This document shows, one piece after another, positions 47,361-56,548 of a DNA stretch of 64,000 bases. The notes beneath the pieces are model-generated. The model searched no databases, was not told the DNA's origin, and was given only the letters and a program-made list of their open reading frames with translations. The stretch comes from JANQQC01 sp965262255. Lineage in GTDB: Bacteria; Pseudomonadota; Alphaproteobacteria; Caulobacterales; Hyphomonadaceae. The position numbers and the translations under genes were made by a program. Each line of letters starts with the position of its first letter. Position 1 is the stretch's first letter. The stretch is taken from the NCBI GenBank assembly GCA_965262255.1, contig OZ253505.1, positions 3,410,001-3,474,000 on the forward strand. Reading direction: 5' to 3'.

Positions 47361-48581
47361 ATGGTGACAGTCGGAAGTCGTTCACTCCCTCCGAGAATGC
47401 GTAATTTGACAGTTGTTTTATTGGCGATTGCCTCTGCTGTAGTTACAGCAAACGCATATTACATTCATCCAATAGTCTATCCGATCTCGGAAACATTCGG
47501 GATTGAGGAGGGAGTTGTAAGTTTTGCTCCGTTCTTAAACCAGTTTGCGATAGCGATTGGCGTTCTGCTGATTTTACCGTTAGGTGAAAGTTTTAACAAT
47601 CGAAGCCTCGTGACGATTTGTCTCGGTATTCAAACCGTTGCGCTACTGGTCATGGCAACAGTTCAATCATGGGTTTTATTTGTTCTAGCGGCAACGGTAG
47701 TGGGGCTTTTCACGATTACGCCATATCTGCTTCCAGCATATGCCTCTAAACGAGTCGATCCGCACCACCTTGGTGAGATCACAGCGGCCCTGACTACGGG
47801 AGTGATTGCTGGCGTGTTTTTATCTCGCACTTTATCTGGTGTTGTTGCTGAGGCGATTGGATGGCGCAATGTATATTGGATTGCGTTTGGTATGATGGTA
47901 ATGGCGACTATAATCGTGCCAAGATTAATGGATGATGATTCGACTCATCCTTCAGACAATCCTCAAAGCTGGCCAACTCTGATGAAATCGTTAGGCCCTA
48001 CGATTGCTGAACATTTAGATGTTTTGGTTTCAGGTTTAATCCAAGGTTTAAGCTTTGCGATTTTCGTATCTTTATGGATCGGAATAGGATTTTATATCAC
48101 GAGTGAGGAAATTGGCTTAGGTACAGATGTCGTAGGATGGTTGTCGGCTTGCACCATACTCAACATAATGACTACTCCTTTTTTAGGACGATGGGCTGAT
48201 CATGTTGGCGCGGAGCGAGCGAGGTTGATCATGGCATTTGTACAAATACTAGGAGTGTCACTGCTCGCTTTGACGAATTTCTATTGGTTTTTGCTCGTTA
48301 TTCCGATTGTTATAACAGCCTCGGCTGGCCCTGTAATCGATGTTACCGGAAGAATGATAAGTTTAAGGCAAGACGACCACATTCGGACGCGCATGTTAAC
48401 GGTTTACATTTTTATGATGTTCTTGTGCGGAGGCTTAGGCAGTTTGGCCGGGGGATACACTTATCAGTTTGCAGGATGGTTTGGTACTGTGTGTCTGGCG
48501 TTGGGGTTGTCTGTCGTCGTTACGTCACTATGTCTTCATCAGTATCTAACACGCCAGCCTGAGAACGAGGAAGAGTCTTGA
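47361..48581 (+). CDS. MFS transporter
   Basis: 406 residues with about 12 hydrophobic segments and the half-site architecture of the major facilitator superfamily (ANAYYIHPIVYPISETFG at the N-terminus, VVGLFTITPYLLPAYAS in the first half, LGRWADHVGAERAR between later helices, like the MFS loop motif). An efflux or sugar/drug transporter, substrate unknown. AAAAGG precedes the ATG. Confidence 0.88.
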   Translation: MVTVGSRSLPPRMRNLTVVLLAIASAVVTANAYYIHPIVYPISETFGIEEGVVSFAPFLNQFAIAIGVLLILPLGESFNNRSLVTICLGIQTVALLVMATVQSWVLFVLAATVVGLFTITPYLLPAYASKRVDPHHLGEITAALTTGVIAGVFLSRTLSGVVAEAIGWRNVYWIAFGMMVMATIIVPRLMDDDSTHPSDNPQSWPTLMKSLGPTIAEHLDVLVSGLIQGLSFAIFVSLWIGIGFYITSEEIGLGTDVVGWLSACTILNIMTTPFLGRWADHVGAERARLIMAFVQILGVSLLALTNFYWFLLVIPIVITASAGPVIDVTGRMISLRQDDHIRTRMLTVYIFMMFLCGGLGSLAGGYTYQFAGWFGTVCLALGLSVVVTSLCLHQYLTRQPENEEES

Positions 48582-48620
48582 ACGATAGAGTAATTTTTGA
48601 ACTTAGTCGAAAATTTGCTG

Positions 48621-48649
48621 TTGGCGATATAGGAAAGAACTGGTATACT
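48621..48649 (+). promoter_or_regulatory. Promoter of the split tRNA-Leu gene
   Basis: TTGGCG at 48621-48626 and TATACT at 48644-48649 with 17-bp spacing. Transcription would start within a few bases of the tRNA 5' end at 48659. Confidence 0.6.
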
Positions 48650-48658
48650 CTAGGATGT

Positions 48659-48964
48659 GCGGGCGTGGCGGAATCGGTAGACGCAACGGACTTAAATTTT
48701 TGAGTGCGCCCTTGGAAACAATGGATGTAGAACTGCTCAAATTCGGGGAAGCCTTTGAACTGGTAATCCCGAGCCAAGCTTGATCGTACGATTCGGTATG
48801 GTTTAGAAGGTGTAGAGACTAGACGGGCAGCACCTAAGGCTAATGCTATGGTGAAGGGATAGTCCAGACCACAAACTCCGTTTAGGAGACGGCGAAAGTC
48901 GTAGCTGGTATGAAAATCCGTTTTCCGTATGGAAGTGGGGGTTCGAGTCCCCCCGCCCGCACCA
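48659..48964 (+). tRNA. tRNA-Leu(UAA) split by a group I intron
   Basis: The 5' exon is 48659-48693 and the 3' exon 48913-48964. The acceptor stem GCGGGCG/CGCCCGC pairs perfectly, a D-arm GCGGAATCGGTAGACGC is present, anticodon stem ACGGA/TCCGT closes loop CTTAAAA with anticodon TAA, a long variable arm TTCC-GTAT-GGAA is typical of Leu, T-arm GGGGGTTCGAGTCCCCC, discriminator A and an encoded CCA. The intron lies between U34 and A35 of the anticodon, the same site as in cyanobacterial and plastid trnL(UAA). Confidence 0.95.
48694..48912 (+). ncRNA. Group I self-splicing intron (219 nt) in tRNA-Leu
   Basis: The conserved core can be followed. P1 pairs exon ACTT (48690-48693) with intron GAGT (48702-48705), leaving the required U-G wobble at the 5' splice site. 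P4 is TCGGG 48743-48747 with CCCGA 48768-48772 (P and Q elements). P7 is GACTA 48817-48821 in the R element (TGTAGAGACTAGACGG) with TAGTC 48860-48864 in the S element (GGGATAGTCCAG). A P9-like hairpin CTCC/GGAG follows, and the intron ends in G (48912). It has no open frame, so no homing enzyme. Confidence 0.93.
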
Positions 48965-48985
48965 CTTTTTTTGTTTTCAACAAAA
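48965..48985 (+). terminator. T-tract downstream of tRNA-Leu
   Basis: Seven consecutive T (48966-48972) directly after CCA, behind the GC-rich T-arm and acceptor stem, then more T. It may stop transcription; no separate hairpin is present. Confidence 0.35.
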
Positions 48986-49084
48986 TTTGTTTGTGATAGT
49001 GATGCTAATTGCGTTTTCTTTAATTTAGTGCTAATTAATAAACCAAAATTTGATATTTGAAGTCCGTCTTCGCGGCCGCTCATT

Positions 49085-49801
49085 ATGTTTGACTCACAAC
49101 AAAACAAACATGCCGAGATTATCGGCAAACTTCCGGTCGGTGCCATTGTTGACTCGCGGTGGATGAATCTACACGGAATATCACATTCCCTGCGACATTA
49201 CTACGCTAAAAATGGTGTTCTTTCAATACTGGGCCGCGGTCTATATGTAAAAGAAACAAGGGATATCAAGTCGACTGTTAAGCACAACTGGATGAGTGTT
49301 GTGACTTCAATGGCTCAATTGATGAAAGTGGAGTTTCATATTGGAGGGCTTACAGCACTCAATCTTACTGAAATACTTTACTCCATTGAAGGTTATGAGG
49401 AACAGGCAATCTTTCTGTATGGCGAAAACTTTCCTGTTTGGTTAGCTAAGGTCAGCACTGACAGACCAATACTGTTAAGAAAAAATAGATTGTTTAAGAA
49501 CACGGAAATCGGGTTAAGAACAATTCCAATCCGTAGTTTCCAGAAGACTTCCAAGACTATCTGCCAGGTTTCTACCCGAGAACGAGCAATTTTAGAAGTG
49601 ATAGACGAAGCCTATAGTAACGTGAATTTGGGAAGTGTCGAAGGAACGTTCCGGCAGCGGCGAGCTATGCGATCGTCGATGTTGCAGGTGTTGTTTGAAA
49701 ATTGTCAATCGCCCTTTGTAAATAAGGTTGCTTTAGATCTAGGGGATAAATACAACTGCCACTGGGTAAATGGAATCGACCGACAGAAGTTTGCTACTTA
49801 G
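49085..49801 (+). CDS. AbiEi-type antitoxin-like protein, first copy
   Basis: 238 residues. A winged-helix N-terminus (LPVGAIVDSRWMNLHGIS, then YYAKNGVLSILGRGLYV) and the FHIGGLTALNL block are those of AbiEi-family (type IV) antitoxin-domain proteins, which usually repress their operon and counter the nucleotidyltransferase toxin. It begins about 120 bp after the tRNA-Leu gene. The toxin-like gene follows after 53 nt. Confidence 0.78.
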   Translation: MFDSQQNKHAEIIGKLPVGAIVDSRWMNLHGISHSLRHYYAKNGVLSILGRGLYVKETRDIKSTVKHNWMSVVTSMAQLMKVEFHIGGLTALNLTEILYSIEGYEEQAIFLYGENFPVWLAKVSTDRPILLRKNRLFKNTEIGLRTIPIRSFQKTSKTICQVSTRERAILEVIDEAYSNVNLGSVEGTFRQRRAMRSSMLQVLFENCQSPFVNKVALDLGDKYNCHWVNGIDRQKFAT

Positions 49802-49854
49802 CATATTTTCGATGATCCTAAGTCTTCGTACAAAGATAACGTTTATTGTCTTTA

Positions 49855-50793
49855 ATGGATTTGTTGACGGATAAGAGCATGACACGCAAATTTAAAGATC
49901 GAGTACAGCTGCTCGGAGAAATCCTTCCTATCGTAGCCGAACAGACTGAATTCGCTATCAAAGGAGGAACAGCGATCAACTTGTTTTATCAAGAGTTTCC
50001 TCGTTATTCAGTGGACATTGACTTGACTTATTTACCTTTAGAAGATAGGGATGCGAGTTTAAACGGAATAGCGAAGGCTTTGGAATCCATTGGAAACAAA
50101 ATTACACAAAATTTCCCTAACTTTAGTGTTCGAAATATATCAGGAGGTGGGAATCTAGACACAAGAATTCAGGTTTCAAATACAAGCGCAGAAATAAAAA
50201 TTGAAGTGTCACCAATTGCTCGAAACACTCTTTTTCCACCGACAAAAATGAGGGTGAATGAAACTTTCAGACAAAACTACGCAGATGCATGCATCTTGGT
50301 CGTGAATTATGAAGAGGTTTACGCCGGCAAGTTTTCTGCGGCACTAGACAGGTGCCTACCTCGTGATCTTTTCGATGTCAAAATTTTCTTTGAAAACGAT
50401 CAAATTACAGATTTACTGTTTAGGGTGTCATTAGTTTATCTGCTCTGTGCGCGAAGACCCATACACGAAATGTTGTCACCGAATTGGAAAGATATTGAAC
50501 ACAGCTTTACCGAATTTGAGTGTATGATGAGAAAGCGTGTGGAGTTGAGTGATCTATACTTGGCTAAAGACCTGTTAGTCAAAGGTTTGCAACAACGGCT
50601 AGACAGTAGGACTATGAATTTCCTAGAGGATTTTCATCAGGGCCGGCCAGATTTTTCTATGATTGGATTACCGCAAGCCGAGAGTCTTCCTGCGGTTCAA
50701 TGGAAACTGTTGAACTTGGAAAAGCTTAGATTACAGTCGCCTAAAAAACACAGGCGACAGTTGGATCATATTAAAAAGTTGGCAGGATCTTAG
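49855..50793 (+). CDS. AbiEii-type nucleotidyltransferase toxin-like protein
   Basis: 312 residues from ATG 49855. The nucleotidyltransferase motif is complete: KGGTAINLFY followed by SVDIDLTYL, i.e. GG...DxD. Downstream conserved IKIEVSPIAR and VYAGKFSAALDRCLPRDLFDV also fit AbiEii/AbiGii toxins, which modify tRNA or other targets in abortive infection. No damage is visible. It lies between two antitoxin-like genes, in an unusual three-gene layout. Confidence 0.85.
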   Translation: MDLLTDKSMTRKFKDRVQLLGEILPIVAEQTEFAIKGGTAINLFYQEFPRYSVDIDLTYLPLEDRDASLNGIAKALESIGNKITQNFPNFSVRNISGGGNLDTRIQVSNTSAEIKIEVSPIARNTLFPPTKMRVNETFRQNYADACILVVNYEEVYAGKFSAALDRCLPRDLFDVKIFFENDQITDLLFRVSLVYLLCARRPIHEMLSPNWKDIEHSFTEFECMMRKRVELSDLYLAKDLLVKGLQQRLDSRTMNFLEDFHQGRPDFSMIGLPQAESLPAVQWKLLNLEKLRLQSPKKHRRQLDHIKKLAGS

Positions 50794-50828
50794 GGATCGA
50801 CGTTAATCATATTCAATAGCATGTGATT

Positions 50829-51650
50829 ATGAGCAATCCAAGGTATTCTCTTCTAAAGAAAGTGTTTTCTGAATTGCCGGCCGGTGCCTTAGTTGATACC
50901 GCTTGGTTTAAGCGGCATAATATCTCAAATCAATCTGTCTATGGATACGTCCGAAAAGGCCTACTAATTCGACTATCTAGAGGAGTATTCCTTTTGAGCG
51001 GAAGCGATTATGACTCTAAAGAGCCAATCGACTGGGAAGTGATTTTGGCATCGTTAGCTAGGGTTATGGACGTTAAGTTTCATGTTGGAGGACTTACGGC
51101 TATTGAGTTGCTGGGAAAACAGCATTTCGGCACGTTCGAATCGATGCGCCGTGTTCAAGTGTACGGGAAAAATCTACCGAGATGGCTTACAAAAGTTAAC
51201 GCTAATGGCAAGTTTAGACCTTGTTCCAACTATCTATTTAAGACGGCGTGTTTAGGAATTGAGCAATATCAGGGGCATCATCTAACATTCGGGACTGAAG
51301 TTTCGTATCCGATGTCGGGATTAGAACGATCGATATTTGAAATGATAGATTCTATAAGAGATGAGGCTTCTTTCGAGCATGTAGATTTGTTATTTCAAAG
51401 CATGTACGACGCGAATCCAGAACTTTTGATTGAGTTGCTCAAGGATTGCCGCAAAATCAAAGTTCGCAGACTATTCCTATTACTGGCTGAACGGCACAAC
51501 CACAGTTGGATGAACTCAATAGACAAGCGCAAGTTTGATTTGGGCACTCACAGTAGGCAGTTCATTAAACACGGAAGATATCATCCGGAGTTTAAGATCA
51601 CTGTGCCGGATTTTATATTGCATCGCGAAGATGAGATATGTTACTTTTGA
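50829..51650 (+). CDS. AbiEi-type antitoxin-like protein, second copy
   Basis: 273 residues from ATG 50829 (GTG 50823 possible). It shares with the first copy LPAGALVDTAWFKRHNIS, YVRKGLLIRLSRGVFLL, FHVGGLTAIELL, RRVQVYGKNLPRWL and the HNHSWMNSIDKRKFDLG region, with a further 25 residues at the C-terminus. The two are clear paralogues but well diverged, so the duplication is not recent. No strong ribosome site was seen. Confidence 0.78.
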   Translation: MSNPRYSLLKKVFSELPAGALVDTAWFKRHNISNQSVYGYVRKGLLIRLSRGVFLLSGSDYDSKEPIDWEVILASLARVMDVKFHVGGLTAIELLGKQHFGTFESMRRVQVYGKNLPRWLTKVNANGKFRPCSNYLFKTACLGIEQYQGHHLTFGTEVSYPMSGLERSIFEMIDSIRDEASFEHVDLLFQSMYDANPELLIELLKDCRKIKVRRLFLLLAERHNHSWMNSIDKRKFDLGTHSRQFIKHGRYHPEFKITVPDFILHREDEICYF

Positions 51651-51713
51651 GTTTACGATCCTAACGACTTAGACCGGTTGGGCAGATTCTCGATTATGTT
51701 TTAATCTCAACTA

Positions 51714-52439
51714 TTATCCCAGTAGTTGTGCAATCAACGCGTCTAGTCTCGGACGATTAAATCCCTGTATAATTTCTTCGCCAATCACATAAGTTGGAGT
51801 TGACCGCGAGCCAATTCGACCAGCTAAGGCTCTGTTATCTGATAAGTGTTGGCGTAGCGACATCGTATCCATATCTTGCTCCATCTGTTTGACATTAACG
51901 CCTACTTTCTTCGCTATTCTATTGATATCAGTCTTTTTGAATGGAGAGCGAGATTTCATTAGAGCAAGATGCATTTCGTTATACTTGCCTTGCTTCCCCG
52001 CGGCTAAAGCAGCCAGAGCGGCTTGTTCACTCTCTGCTGACAGAATAGGGAACTCTTTGAATACGACACGAACACGGTTTTTGTGTTCTTCTGGCAAACT
52101 TAACACCCAAGAACGAGAGGCTTTGCAATAGCCACAACGATAGTCGAAAAACTCAATTATTGTGAGTTCAGCATTCGATGGCCCGATAGAGTAATCGCGA
52201 GGATCGTTGACTAGGGCATCTCTACTATCAATCAATACCTGCTGCGCCTCTTCTTGTTCTTCGAGCTCTACTTGACGGGCGATTTTAAGTAACGCTTCGT
52301 GAATAATTTCTGGATTTTCAGCAAGATACTCTTTGACTATCTGCTCTATCTCAGACCGTTCCTGATCAGAAATAGATTTACTGAACGCCATGAACGAAAC
52401 AACTGTGGCTACGCAAGCCAGAAAAACATATCGAATCAT
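51714..52439 (-). CDS. Exported DsbA-family thiol-disulfide protein
   Basis: 241 residues with a signal peptide (hydrophobic YVFLACVATVVSFMAFS). An N-terminal helical region of about 60 residues precedes the thioredoxin fold with active site Cys102-Gly-Tyr-Cys105 and cis-Pro loop STPTYVIG. This layout resembles Com1/ScsC-like periplasmic oxidoreductases. It would form or isomerise disulfides in exported proteins. Confidence 0.85.
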   Translation of the reverse strand: MIRYVFLACVATVVSFMAFSKSISDQERSEIEQIVKEYLAENPEIIHEALLKIARQVELEEQEEAQQVLIDSRDALVNDPRDYSIGPSNAELTIIEFFDYRCGYCKASRSWVLSLPEEHKNRVRVVFKEFPILSAESEQAALAALAAGKQGKYNEMHLALMKSRSPFKKTDINRIAKKVGVNVKQMEQDMDTMSLRQHLSDNRALAGRIGSRSTPTYVIGEEIIQGFNRPRLDALIAQLLG

Positions 52440-52481
52440 TTGCGGTTACCTAGAATACGATTGAAATCGTCAGTGGTAGTG

Positions 52482-53852
52482 TTACTCTTTTGTATCGTCT
52501 AATCTGCGCCGTGCTTGGAAAGCTTCTGCCAATACAGGATTCGTTGTAGCCACAATGTCATCAGCACGATGCCAAAGCGGAGTATCTTTCTTCAATCCGA
52601 TTATCGCTCTTTTGGCGAATGCGTTGGCTCGGGGGAGATTACCTATATGGTAGGCTGCTTCCGCCGTTGCTAACTCTGCTTCTGAGCGACGGCCTAGTCT
52701 TTCCATGGTAAAGGCCAATTGTGCCCACGCGAAAGAGTTGTCAGGTTCGTAATCCAGAGCACGGCTCAAAGCAACTTCACTTTTCGCATAATCTCCTTCT
52801 TCTCCGCGAGCCGACAACGAACGAGCATAGTTAATGTAAAACAAGGGTTCAGTTGGGGCAAACTTTAATGACATTGAGTGTGGTTCGACCGATTCAGCAA
52901 CGCGGCCAGATTCGAACAGAATCTGTCCATGAAGTTCGTGATAGTACGGATTTTCTGGTTCAGTTTCAATTAGCAATTTAACTTCTCTAAGCGCTTCTCT
53001 TACGTCGGCAGCTTGCATCGCAGCAATCGATCGAGCATACCGTGCGGGCTGAGATTGATCAGTTTTCGGATAGAGTTGATAGGTGCGTTGAGTGGGTTCT
53101 AAGAATCCGATTAGTTTTGCTTTCATCATCTCATATTGTCGTTGAGATCGGGGTGTTGGTGGCACATCCATTAAGCCAGATTCTTCCGCCAGCATGCGAG
53201 TTGTACGAATTCTGCTTGAAGCAATCGGGTGTACTCGAAAATAAGGATCACGACGCGAATCTGAGAGAATCTCCTGATATCGAAAATTTTCAAAGAACTC
53301 AACAATGCCTGCAGGTGATTCACCTAATTGCGATAGGTATTCGACGGCTGCTGCATCTGCAGTGGCCTCTTCTGCTCTTGTATGCATAAAGAAGTTTAAA
53401 GCTGAGAATTGTTGAGCGCTAGCAAACAAAGCGGCTCCGGCTTCCCCAGAACCCGAAGCCATCGCAAGAACTCCAAGTCCAATTGAAACAAGGGCCGGTG
53501 CCATAGCTGTTCTGGCAGCCCTAGACCTTGTAATGCTATGTCCGCAAGCAATATGACAAATCTCATGACCAATAACGCCTTTAATCTGTCCGGGCGTTTC
53601 CGCTGCTATGAGTAGTCCCGTATGCAAGTGAATTCTGGCTCCGTTCGCAACAAAAGCGTTTAAGCTTTTGTCTTGGATTATATACATTTCTACATCTTCG
53701 GGATCTAATCCGGCCACTTCCAAAATAGGATCTGTCCACTCTCTGAGTATGGACTCTATTTCCGCGTCTCTAATAAGGCCTTGACCTTGCGCAATAGTGG
53801 CAAGGTTCAAGGCAAGAAATGCCGAGACTAAGAGACGATAAGCAAAACGCAT
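52482..53852 (-). CDS. Periplasmic M48 metalloprotease with TPR repeats (BepA-like)
   Basis: 456 residues. Signal peptide, then zinc site HEICH at 96-100 with third ligand Glu162 in EATADAAAVEYL. The C-terminal ~200 residues are TPR repeats (ENPYYHELHGQILFESGRVAE, EPLFYINYARSLSARG, NSFAWAQLAFTMERLGR). BepA-type proteins control folding of outer-membrane proteins such as LptD. It lies 42 nt upstream of the DsbA-like gene in the same direction. Confidence 0.88.
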   Translation of the reverse strand: MRFAYRLLVSAFLALNLATIAQGQGLIRDAEIESILREWTDPILEVAGLDPEDVEMYIIQDKSLNAFVANGARIHLHTGLLIAAETPGQIKGVIGHEICHIACGHSITRSRAARTAMAPALVSIGLGVLAMASGSGEAGAALFASAQQFSALNFFMHTRAEEATADAAAVEYLSQLGESPAGIVEFFENFRYQEILSDSRRDPYFRVHPIASSRIRTTRMLAEESGLMDVPPTPRSQRQYEMMKAKLIGFLEPTQRTYQLYPKTDQSQPARYARSIAAMQAADVREALREVKLLIETEPENPYYHELHGQILFESGRVAESVEPHSMSLKFAPTEPLFYINYARSLSARGEEGDYAKSEVALSRALDYEPDNSFAWAQLAFTMERLGRRSEAELATAEAAYHIGNLPRANAFAKRAIIGLKKDTPLWHRADDIVATTNPVLAEAFQARRRLDDTKE

Positions 53853-53939
53853 CTTTTTTTACCTAAATTCAATCCAAAGATGAACCCATATTATTCAAAG
53901 CGGAAACAGACATTATATAGGAAGTATAAACGAAAAATG

Positions 53940-54971
53940 CTAACAATTCGAATCAAGAAAGATAAACACTCCATCTAAGTCGACATCAATGTTAATCTGG
54001 TCTCCAACTTTAAGCCTTCGATCAACTTCACAACTAGCATAAAATTGTTCATCTTTCGATTGTAACGTTAATCTTGTGAATCTTCCAATATTTCGAGCAT
54101 CTATGACCTCTGCTGTGACCTTACTGCCTATAGAGATAGCGTCTTCGCGAACGATCACGTTTACCCGTTTTCCATGAGGATAGCGACTTTCGTCGAAATT
54201 TCCGAATGGTGTTTTCACTTTGTTATCAGCCTCAATAATCGAACTAAACACGTTAACGGGTCCAAGCGTTGCCGCGACCGAAATACTTTTTGGATGAAAG
54301 TAAATCTCTGCGGGGGAACCTTTTTGTATGATCTGTCCGTTTTCCATAATAGCTAGATTATCAGCTGCAATTACGGCATCTCTATGGTCATGTGTAACCA
54401 AAAGTGTCGGCAAATGCGAATTCTTTGCTAATTCTATAGCGTAATCCCGAATGAACTCGCGTCGTGCGGGGTCAAGACCTGAAAAGGGTTCATCCATTAG
54501 AAGAATTTGTGGTTCAGAAGCAAGTGTGCGGGCCAAAGCAACTCTTTGACGTTGGCCGCCGGATAGAGTGTTTGGATATGCGTTGGCAAATTTTTCTAAC
54601 TCGACACGTTCAAGCCAAGTATGCGCGATCTCTTTTGATTTTGTTTTCTTTTGTTTTGGAATAGCGAAACTAACGTTCTCGATCACTGTCATATGCGGAA
54701 AGAGTGCGAAGTCTTGAAATATGAGACCAACTTGTCGATCCTCCGGTGGAAGGCAAGTTCTTCGATCCGACCAGAGTTCAGAACCATACTCTATAACGCC
54801 TTCATCAAGTGTCTCTAATCCGGCAATCAATCTAAGAAGCGTTGACTTACCGGCACCAGAACCACCAAGTAAGACCGTTATTGTCCCAGGGGTTAATTCC
54901 AACGATACATCGTCGACGGAATTGATCTTACCGAATTGCTTGGAAGCGTTTTTCAATACTAACGAAGTCAC
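53940..54971 (-). CDS. fbpC: Ferric-iron ABC transporter ATPase
   Basis: 343 residues from GTG 54971, which overlaps the permease stop by 4 nt (GTGA). A longer frame from 55055 would overlap the permease. Walker A GGSGAGKST, Q-loop IFQDFALFPHM, signature LSGGQRQR, Walker B LLMDEPFSGLD and a C-terminal regulatory TOBE-like domain. It energises iron uptake with the two upstream genes. Confidence 0.88.
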   Translation of the reverse strand: MTSLVLKNASKQFGKINSVDDVSLELTPGTITVLLGGSGAGKSTLLRLIAGLETLDEGVIEYGSELWSDRRTCLPPEDRQVGLIFQDFALFPHMTVIENVSFAIPKQKKTKSKEIAHTWLERVELEKFANAYPNTLSGGQRQRVALARTLASEPQILLMDEPFSGLDPARREFIRDYAIELAKNSHLPTLLVTHDHRDAVIAADNLAIMENGQIIQKGSPAEIYFHPKSISVAATLGPVNVFSSIIEADNKVKTPFGNFDESRYPHGKRVNVIVREDAISIGSKVTAEVIDARNIGRFTRLTLQSKDEQFYASCEVDRRLKVGDQINIDVDLDGVFIFLDSNC

Positions 54972-56548
54972 GACGCGTATCCCGGTCTCGATAGCGCTAA
55001 CTGGCGACAAAGAATTGAAACAGGAAGTAACCCTGCCAATATAATCAGTACACAAGGTAGTGCCGATGCATCCAATCGGTCGTCTGAGGCATAGGAGTAT
55101 GCTCGAACGGCTAGGGTATCCCAGTTAAATGGCCGAAGGATGAGTGTCGCAGGAAGCTCTTTCAAAATTTCAACAAAGATTACGAGTGTTCCAACAAGGA
55201 TACCTGGAAGTGCAAACCTCACATCGATGTTAAGTATGCGTCTTATTGGCCGAATGTTCATTGTTCTTGCCACCTCAATAATTCCCGCGGGAGTTTGTTG
55301 AAGCGAAGCATTGATCGACTCAATCCCGACGGCAGTGAATCGGCAGGCGTACACCCAAGCGAGAATAAGAATTGCAGTGAATCCTGCTAATGGCATGTTT
55401 AAAAAAACTGCTACAATTATAGCACCGATTGCCAGCACAGCTCCGGGAGTTGCATAACCAGCGGTCGCAACCCATTTCGCGATTCTTCCCGCCAGTGAGG
55501 TTCCAAAGACGAGAGCTAGCCCAATAATGACTGTTACGAGCGTTCCAATCGATGAAAGCAGCAATGTGTTTTTCAATGCTTCCCCAACTCGAGAAACATA
55601 CTCTAAATTTTCCACTGAAAGCCAAATCAGTCTTGTTACAGGGATGAGAAACCCCCACGCGAGAATTATAGCGCAGAACAAGAAGAGAAAAATTGAGAGT
55701 TTCAACGACGGAGTCAATCGCTTGTGATTACGCCACCGAGTGTTGTTATCTTCAGTTCCTCGACTTCGAAAACTGTAATTCAGTACTTTTCGTAAGATGA
55801 CAGCGATCAAAATCAAGATACACGCGATTCGAGCCGCTACATTTACATCTCCGAAACTTTGCCAACTTCTGACTAATCCAGTGGTAAGTGTATTCACACC
55901 TAGAAAATCCGCTGCACCGTAATCTGCAGCTGTCTCCATTAACGCTAAGCTCAGTCCGGCAATTATAGCGGGTAGGGCAGTCGGAATAGCAATTCGAAGG
56001 AAGATTCGCGATTGACTTGCACCAAGAGTTCGAGAAGCTTCTATTGAGTCACTCGTCTGGTTAACAAAAGCGGCTCTGCTGGTTAGGTAAACATATGGAA
56101 ACAAATTGCCTGCGAGTATGAACGCGCAGCCCATTACATTTTGAACATCAGGAAACCAGTAGTCATTCGCTCTCAATCCAAACTTATCTTGAATCAAGGA
56201 TTGAATTGGCCCCGCAACTCCTAACAGATCGGCATAAGCGATTGCCGCAACGTATCCGGGTATCGCAAGGGGAAGGATAAGCGACCACTCGAATAAGGCG
56301 CGGCCATAAAAATTGTAGTTCGTTACAATCCATGCCGCAGGAACCGCCGATATCAAAACGGACATTCCGCAAAGAACAATGACCAGTGCAGAATTAGATG
56401 TCCATCCGAGAAGACTATTGTTTACGACGTGTTGCCAAACATCACCGCCTCCAAAAAATATCCCACTAATAATTATGAGAATTATGGGGGTAGAGATTAG
56501 GACGGTTATTGCCCATTTTGGCAGATCAAGTATATGGATCACTCCCAT
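54968..56548 (-). CDS. fbpB: Ferric-iron ABC transporter permease
   Basis: 526 residues, two fused permease halves each with several membrane helices and an EAA-like loop (EASRTLGASQSRIFLRIAIPTALPAI, and EVARTMNIRPIRRILNIDVRFALPGI). This matches FbpB/AfuB-type iron permeases. It overlaps the binding-protein gene by 10 nt and the ATPase gene by 4 nt. Confidence 0.88.
   Translation of the reverse strand: MGVIHILDLPKWAITVLISTPIILIIISGIFFGGGDVWQHVVNNSLLGWTSNSALVIVLCGMSVLISAVPAAWIVTNYNFYGRALFEWSLILPLAIPGYVAAIAYADLLGVAGPIQSLIQDKFGLRANDYWFPDVQNVMGCAFILAGNLFPYVYLTSRAAFVNQTSDSIEASRTLGASQSRIFLRIAIPTALPAIIAGLSLALMETAADYGAADFLGVNTLTTGLVRSWQSFGDVNVAARIACILILIAVILRKVLNYSFRSRGTEDNNTRWRNHKRLTPSLKLSIFLFLFCAIILAWGFLIPVTRLIWLSVENLEYVSRVGEALKNTLLLSSIGTLVTVIIGLALVFGTSLAGRIAKWVATAGYATPGAVLAIGAIIVAVFLNMPLAGFTAILILAWVYACRFTAVGIESINASLQQTPAGIIEVARTMNIRPIRRILNIDVRFALPGILVGTLVIFVEILKELPATLILRPFNWDTLAVRAYSYASDDRLDASALPCVLIILAGLLPVSILCRQLALSRPGYAS

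Noticed and set aside
48520..49146. 208-codon minus-strand frame across the tRNA-Leu region
   Set aside because: It overlaps the tRNA exons, intron and the ends of two real genes; its translation shows no family features.
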